DNA of 32,026 nucleotides from Leptolyngbyaceae cyanobacterium SL_7_1. GTDB lineage: Bacteria > Cyanobacteriota > Cyanobacteriia > Elainellales > Elainellaceae. Where the stretch lies: assembly GCA_012032525.1 (NCBI GenBank), contig JAAUSV010000007.1:1-32026 (forward strand), read 5' to 3'. Below, one piece after another: positions 27,701-32,026 of the stretch. The notes below the pieces were generated by a model. That model saw only the letters and a program-made list of their open reading frames with translations, did no database searches and had not been told where the DNA came from. A program made the position numbers and the translations under genes. The first letter of the stretch is position 1. Each line of letters opens with the position of its first letter.

Positions 27701-28942
27701 AGCGGCTCCGGTTTTGCATGCGCCATTGCCGATCGACTTAGAAGACGATCGCGAAGCCATTCAACCCGGCGATCGCACCCTATTGATCATCGAAGACGAT
27801 CTAAATTTTGCCCGCATCCTGCTGGATCTGGCGCGAGAGCAAGGGTTTAAGGGGTTAGTGGCAACGCGGGGCAACGTCGGCTTGGCGATGGCACAGCAAT
27901 TTAAACCGACGGCGATCATGCTCGATCTGCGCCTGCCGATTTTGGATGGCTGGACAGTATTAGATCGGCTGAAACATGATGTTGCCACCCGCCATATTCC
28001 GGTCTATATTATGTCGGTGGAAGAAGGGTTGCAACGCTGTCTGCGGCAGGGGGCGATCGCCTGTTTGCAAAAGCCCATCAGTAGCGATGTGCTGCTAAAT
28101 GCCCTCGCCAGAATTCGCGAGTTTGTCGATCGCCCCGTCAAGGCGTTGCTGATTGTCGAAGACAACGAACTCCAGCGCCAGAGCATGGCAGAACTAATTG
28201 GCAATGCGGATGTGGATATTACCACCGTTGGCACTGGGGCAGAGGCACTCGCCGCCCTGAATGCAGGGCGGTTTGACTGTATCGTGCTTGATTTAGTCTT
28301 GCCGGATGTGGATGGGTTTGAGCTGATTGAGCAGATCAAGCAAAGCCCAGAACTGGGTTATCTGCCGATCGTGATCTACACGGGCACAGAACTGACGCCC
28401 TCAGAGGAGATCCAACTGCGCCGGATCTCAGACACAATCATTATCAAAGATGCCCGATCGCCCGAACAGCTTTTAGACGAAACTGCACTGTTTTGCACCG
28501 CCTTCAGTCCAACCTGCCTGCACCTCAGCAACAAATGCTGGAACAAATGCAACAGAGTGATCCGGTCTTGGTGGGTAAAAAGGTGCTGATTGTGGATGAT
28601 GATATTCGCAATATCTTTGCCCTGACTAGCCTTCTAGAACGGCACACCATGCAGGTGCTCTACGCCGAAAATGGTCGAGATGGCGTCGCCACATTACAAA
28701 ATCATCCCGATATCGATCTGGTGTTGATGGATGTGATGATGCCAGAAATGGATGGTTACGAAACCACCCAAGCCATTCGTCAAATCCCCCAGTTTGCCTC
28801 TCTGCCGATCATCGCCTTGACCGCCAAGGCCATGAAGGGCGATCGGGAGAAATGCCTTGAAGCCGGAGCCTCCGATTACATTACCAAGCCAGTCGATACG
28901 GTGCACCTACTCTCCCTCATCCGAGTTTGGCTGCATCGATGA
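24794..28942 (+). CDS. Cytoplasmic HAMP-repeat hybrid histidine kinase with three receivers
   Basis: Four ORFs join into ~1,383 residues. Breaks: several G/A-run indels at 25587-25640 (restoring [26 protein letters not shown]), a missing G near 26548 ([20 protein letters not shown]) and a missing T near 28492 ([13 protein letters not shown]). Layout: five HAMP-type units of ~92 residues (1-435; GDLSxxI...[28 protein letters not shown]); GAF ~440-595; coiled coil ~600-700 (Glu/Gln-rich); HisKA with [10 protein letters not shown] ~710; ATPase with [11 protein letters not shown] and [16 protein letters not shown]1 ~995-1110 ([17 protein letters not shown]); REC2 ~1115-1230 ([17 protein letters not shown]); REC3 ~1262-1382 ([17 protein letters not shown]). 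No membrane span or signal peptide, so it is a soluble sensor resembling group III (Nik1-type) HAMP-repeat kinases. The signal is unknown. Confidence 0.92.
25231..25592 (+). repeat. Two 86-bp near-identical direct repeats inside the HAMP array
   Basis: 25231-25316 and 25507-25592 (CAATACGATGGTGGATCAGC... to CTGGGG) differ at only about four positions and lie exactly 276 bases (92 codons) apart. They encode the same HAMP linker, [28 protein letters not shown]. They are probably maintained by recombination between units, and they are a spot where assembly can collapse or slip. Confidence 0.85.
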
Positions 28943-29012
28943 GCAGCTAGCGGTGTCAATCCAATGATTTCCCCTGGTTATTTAGGGCGCTATCTCTTAA
29001 GGCGTTGTCTCT

Positions 29013-30685
29013 ATGCAATCCCAATCCCAAGTTAGTGTGCTTTTGGTGGACGATCGCCCCGAAAATCTCATTGCCCTAGAAGCGATGCTCAGCGGACTAG
29101 GGCAACGGTTGGTGACTGCCTCTTCAGGAGAACAAGCCCTAAAGTGTTTGCTCGATCAAGACTTTGCGGTGATCTTGCTGGATGTGCAAATGACGGGCAT
29201 GGATGGATTTGAGGCGGCGGAGATAATTCGGCAGCGGCAACGATCGCAATCCACCCCAATTATTTTCCTGACCGCCTTTAGCGATAGTCAGGCACTGCGA
29301 TCGAGGGGCTATGCCCTTGGCGCAGTAGACTATTTGCTCAAGCCGATAGACCCGATGATTTTAAAGTCGAAGGTGGCGGTATTTGTTGAGCTGTTTAAGA
29401 AAAATCTTGAAGTTCAACAACAAGCCGCCCAACTGGTTGCCAAAAATCTCGAAGTTCTCAGCGCTGAAGCCGCTCGCAAACAAGCCGAAGAAGCCAATCG
29501 CATGAAGGACGAGTTTTTGGCGATCGTTTCCCACGAACTGCGCACCCCGCTCAACTCAATTTTGGGCTGGTCACAGTTACTCCTGACTAAAAAATTTGAT
29601 GAAGCAACGACAACTCAGGCATTGCAAACGATCGCTCGTAATGCAAAAGTGCAGGTCAAGCTCATTGAAGACATTCTCGATATTTCGCGCCTGATTCAAA
29701 ATAAGCTGCGCCTGACCATTCGATCGATCGATGCGATCGCCGTGATTGAATCAGTCTTAGACTCCGTACTTCCATTAGCTGAGGAAAAAGCAATTCAACT
29801 ACACACCCAACTGGATGAGACAGCGAGAGTGATTGCAGCTGATCCAGAAAGGTTGCAACAAATTATTTGGAATCTGCTCACCAATGCAATTAAATTCACT
29901 CCTTCAGGGGGACAAGTCACCGTTCGTTTGTCGATCGCCTCGCCCCAGATCTCTCTTTCTCAAACTGCGTTTGCTCAGCTTCAAGTCAGGGACACGGGCG
30001 TTGGCATCGCCGCTGAATTTCTCCCCCACATTTTGAGCATTTCCGCCAAGCCGACAGTTCCTCCACCCGATCGCAGGGGGGATTGGGGCTAGGACTGGCG
30101 ATCGTCTCCCAATTGGTGACGCTACACCACGGCAAAATCATTGCCAGCAGCGACGGTGAGGGCAAAGGCAGTTGCTTTACGGTGTTTCTGCCGTTAGCCT
30201 CCGATGCTCTGGCTAGCGATGCCATTGCCACCATTGCTGATCAGCAAGCTAATCACGATCCTGCTGCCATCCCTTCGCTTGACCAGGTTGAGGTTCTCTT
30301 GGTAGACGACCATAGCGACAGCCGCACTTCCCTCAAACTATTGATCGAACAAGCGGGAGCCACAGTGACGGCGGTGGGGTCGGTGGGGGAAGCGATCGCT
30401 TGTCTAGACCATGCAGGGTTCGATATTTTAGTCAGCGATATTGCCATGCCTGGGGAGGATGGCTATGAGTTGATGCGTCAAGTTCGGAGGCGATCGCCCG
30501 AACAGGGTGGAATGTTGGAGGCGATCGCGCTGACTGCTTATGCAAAACCGGAGGATCAAGCGTTGGCTCTGGCTTCTGGTTTTCAAATGCACCTTTCAAA
30601 GCCAGTTGACGCCAATACGCTGATCAATGCGATTGGTCGAGTGGTTGGCAGTGGGAGCAAGGTCAAGAGGTTTTTATGTTTATGA
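29013..30685 (+). CDS. Hybrid kinase, REC-HisKA-HATPase-REC
   Basis: Two ORFs join into ~557 residues. One T is missing from a T-run near 30035; restoring it gives [39 protein letters not shown]. Layout: N-terminal receiver ~1-125 (VLLVDDRPENL, ILLDVQMTGMDGF, FLTAF, LKPIDP); coiled linker ~130-165; HisKA with [21 protein letters not shown] ~172; ATPase ~276-390 ([30 protein letters not shown]); C-terminal receiver ~426-543 (VLLVDDHSDSR, ILVSDIAMPGEDGYELM, KPVDANTL). There is no membrane span. It begins 70 bases after the HAMP-repeat kinase, so both are probably co-transcribed, and its N-terminal receiver could take phosphate from that kinase. The last ~15 residues (GSGSKVKRFLCL) look unusual and may reflect another indel. 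Confidence 0.9.
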
Positions 30686-30847
30686 ACGGGGGCGGTATGA
30701 ATTGGCGACCCTTGCGGTAACGGCAAAACCACCCGATTACACCCAACTCCCTTCCCCTCCTTTGTCCCAGGAAAGTGCTGAATGGATGAAAGCGGTGGTG
30801 GCACGTCATCAGCAATCAGTCTGAGGAGCATTCTCGACGGCGTTAGA

Positions 30848-31617
30848 TTATTGTCCACTAGCCGCCACATAGGCAGCATCTGCCACAGTTCCCACCAATG
30901 TGACTGGATTGTTGGCAGGGGGAACGTAGCGCTCCTTGGGGAGGGTGTAGAGATATTTTACGGTCACTCTGACGTAGACCACTACAACTGTGGTAGCGGG
31001 TAAAAACTCCAAAAGCCGATCGATTTCCTGTTTTGCTTGGTGTTCCCGTTCCACTTCCGGTAGGTTTGAAAAGGGTTGCCCCGATGCACTCAGCCAATTT
31101 TCCAGATCTAACACCACCACATCCGCCGGGGTTCTTCGTAGGGGTTGCTCTTCACTACAAAAGCGCACTGGTGGGAACCCGCGTGTTTCGACTAACTTCA
31201 ATTCTTTGGGTTCGCGGGTTGCATCGGGGAGATAGTAATCTACGGTTGTAGAGCTGATGACGCGTTCTCGACGAAAGGTGCGTTTAACATCTTCTACTTC
31301 GGCTTTGACGAGGGTTGAAACGCGCTCTTCAACTTGTTGTTGGATCAGTTGACTGGCTACTTTTTGGCATCATCGAGGTTCTTGCCGAAGATGTAAGCGA
31401 TGACTCCACCCAGGAAGCCAAAGACGACCAATGCAAATTGCATGGCTGTGATGAAGCGGCTAAAGCTGTCGCTCAGTCGCGCATTGGAGTCTTTGAGGAA
31501 TTCCAGTTGGCTGGTTAGGAGTTGGATGTCAACTGGGGTGGGAGTTGCAGTGGGGGATGGGGTTTGGGCGATCAAATCCCATGCAAACGACCAATCAGCG
31601 AGAGGGAGCCAATTCAT
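30848..31617 (-). CDS. Membrane-anchored protein of unknown function, one frameshift
   Basis: Two ORFs join into ~257 residues when one A is added to an A5 run near 31368. The N-terminal piece is MNWLPLADWSFAWDLIAQTPSPTATPTPVDIQLLTSQLEFLKDSNARLSDSFSRFITAMQFALVVFGFLGGVIAYIFGKNLDDAKK. It continues VASQLIQQQVEERVSTLVKAEVEDVKRTFRRERVISSTTVDYYLPDATREPKEL, then KLVETRGFPPVRF...ADVVVLDLENWLSASGQPF...VVVVYVRVTVKYLYTLPKERYVPPANNPVTLVGTVADAAYVAASGQ. There is a Pro/Thr-rich N-terminus, a coiled-coil stretch, one membrane span (ALVVFGFLGGVIAYIFG), a second helical stretch and a beta-rich soluble domain containing DVVVLDLEN. I do not recognise the domain. It faces the kinase cluster convergently with a 162-base gap. 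Confidence 0.72.
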
Positions 31618-31876
31618 AAACTTGTGATACGGGAGGATGGGATAGATAGGCGATCGCCCATCTGCTATTTTGTCACTCTTTGCTACTTTTCAACGCCTGG
31701 TAATGCTAAACAGGTAAGGATGCATCGTAGTGGTGGACGAAGTACCGAATTGCCCCCATATGATTCTCCAGCTTCTTGGAAAACGATAACTGAGATCTTG
31801 CACCATTCTCAATAAAGGTTGCCAAGTGAGCCAAAATCTGAAAGAAAGGGCGTAGTAAAACAATCAGAAGACGATC

Positions 31877-32026
31877 ATGAAAACCATTCTTCAACACGCC
31901 CAAGGGCTAGTGTATAGCCTCCTCTGCTTAATGCCGTTTACCAAAAAGCCAGCCTCAAAGCTCTACTGGGGCTGTTTCTAGACGCTCAAGGTCATGCTGC
32001 CATGCCTCTACGGAATCTGCTACTTC
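31877..32026 (+). CDS. Possible transposase N-terminus at the window edge
   Basis: From ATG 31877 the frame reads MKTILQHAQGLVYSLLCLMPFTKK. After adding one A to an A5 run near 31944 it continues ASLKALLGLFLDAQGHAAMPLRNLLL to the edge. The (A)SLKALLGLFL-AQGH pattern is how I remember the N-termini of a group of cyanobacterial IS4-like transposases. Only ~49 residues are visible and one frameshift is assumed, so this is tentative. No terminal inverted repeat or target duplication could be checked because the element would extend out of the window. Confidence 0.35.

Noticed and set aside
30627-30824. 65-aa plus-strand ORF (YERGRYELATLAVTAKPPDYTQLPSPPLSQESAEWM)
   Set aside because: It overlaps the 3' end of the REC-kinase-REC gene and has no clear start. 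The 30686-30847 part reads somewhat protein-like, so it may be a remnant, but support is too weak to annotate.
31706-31903. 65-aa minus-strand ORF (FFQILAHLATFIENGARSQLSFSKKLENHMGAIRYFVHHYD)
   Set aside because: It looks mildly protein-like but has no start signal and overlaps the possible transposase start on the other strand. It might belong to an IS end that cannot be resolved at the window edge.
13000-32026. Many GCGATCGC palindromes considered as CRISPR or regulatory repeats
   Set aside because: They are irregularly spaced, lie inside genes and match the HIP1 octamer typical of cyanobacteria. No CRISPR-like repeat-spacer periodicity is present.
1-32026. tRNA or rRNA genes
   Set aside because: No rRNA-like sequence or convincing tRNA cloverleaf was noticed on either strand by eye; a covariance-model scan was not possible.

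Overview
The window looks like filamentous cyanobacterial DNA. From about position 1,290 to the right end it is full of GCGATCGC/CGATCG (HIP1-type) palindromes, and it encodes cyanobacterial-type hybrid histidine kinases and a DUF3611 (Tic21/PIC1-like) membrane protein. The first ~1.26 kb is different: it is GC-rich, has no CGATCG, and carries most of an arylsulfatase. The sulfatase is joined, inside both reading frames, to a truncated phage-tail gene, so this is most likely a chimeric contig end rather than a natural neighbourhood.

Region by region. (1) 36-1270, minus: sulfatase lacking its N-terminus. (2) 1270-14890, minus: one compact operon for the baseplate, hub and spike of a contractile injection system (CIS/eCIS, phage-tail-like). 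In transcription order it encodes a CIS tube-associated/Afp7-like N-domain protein, a LysM protein, a gpD-like hub protein, a gpV/gp5-like spike with a beta-helix tail, a PAAR-like tip, a gp25-like protein, a first baseplate-J wedge protein (Afp11-like), a giant ~1,920-residue second wedge protein (Afp12-like) and a P2-I-like tail protein cut by the junction. No sheath, tube, cap or AAA ATPase gene is visible. (3) 14891-17360: a divergent intergenic region and small membrane or secreted proteins. (4) 17513-30685, plus: a two-component signalling island with three large hybrid kinases and two stand-alone receivers, interrupted by a YhcG/DUF1016 PDDEXK nuclease and repeat elements. (5) 30848-32026: a minus-strand membrane-anchored unknown protein and the start of a possible transposase at the right edge.

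The main biological point is the second baseplate wedge protein. Its recognisable baseplate core is split into three pieces by two long blocks of Asp-box (BNR, beta-propeller-type) repeats such as VFRSIDNGETWE, interleaved with a second ~65-residue repeat family (GTGT-F--L--G---I). This could be a large decoration of the baseplate used for anchoring or recognition, which makes it the best candidate here for something undescribed.

A caution for every reader: almost every long gene is broken by single-base indels, mostly a missing base in a run of identical bases. In each case protein continuity resumes in the adjacent frame, so I treat them as sequencing or assembly errors. Broken ORF-track pieces are merged below into single genes, and each merge is described. 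Residue numbers in merged genes are approximate.
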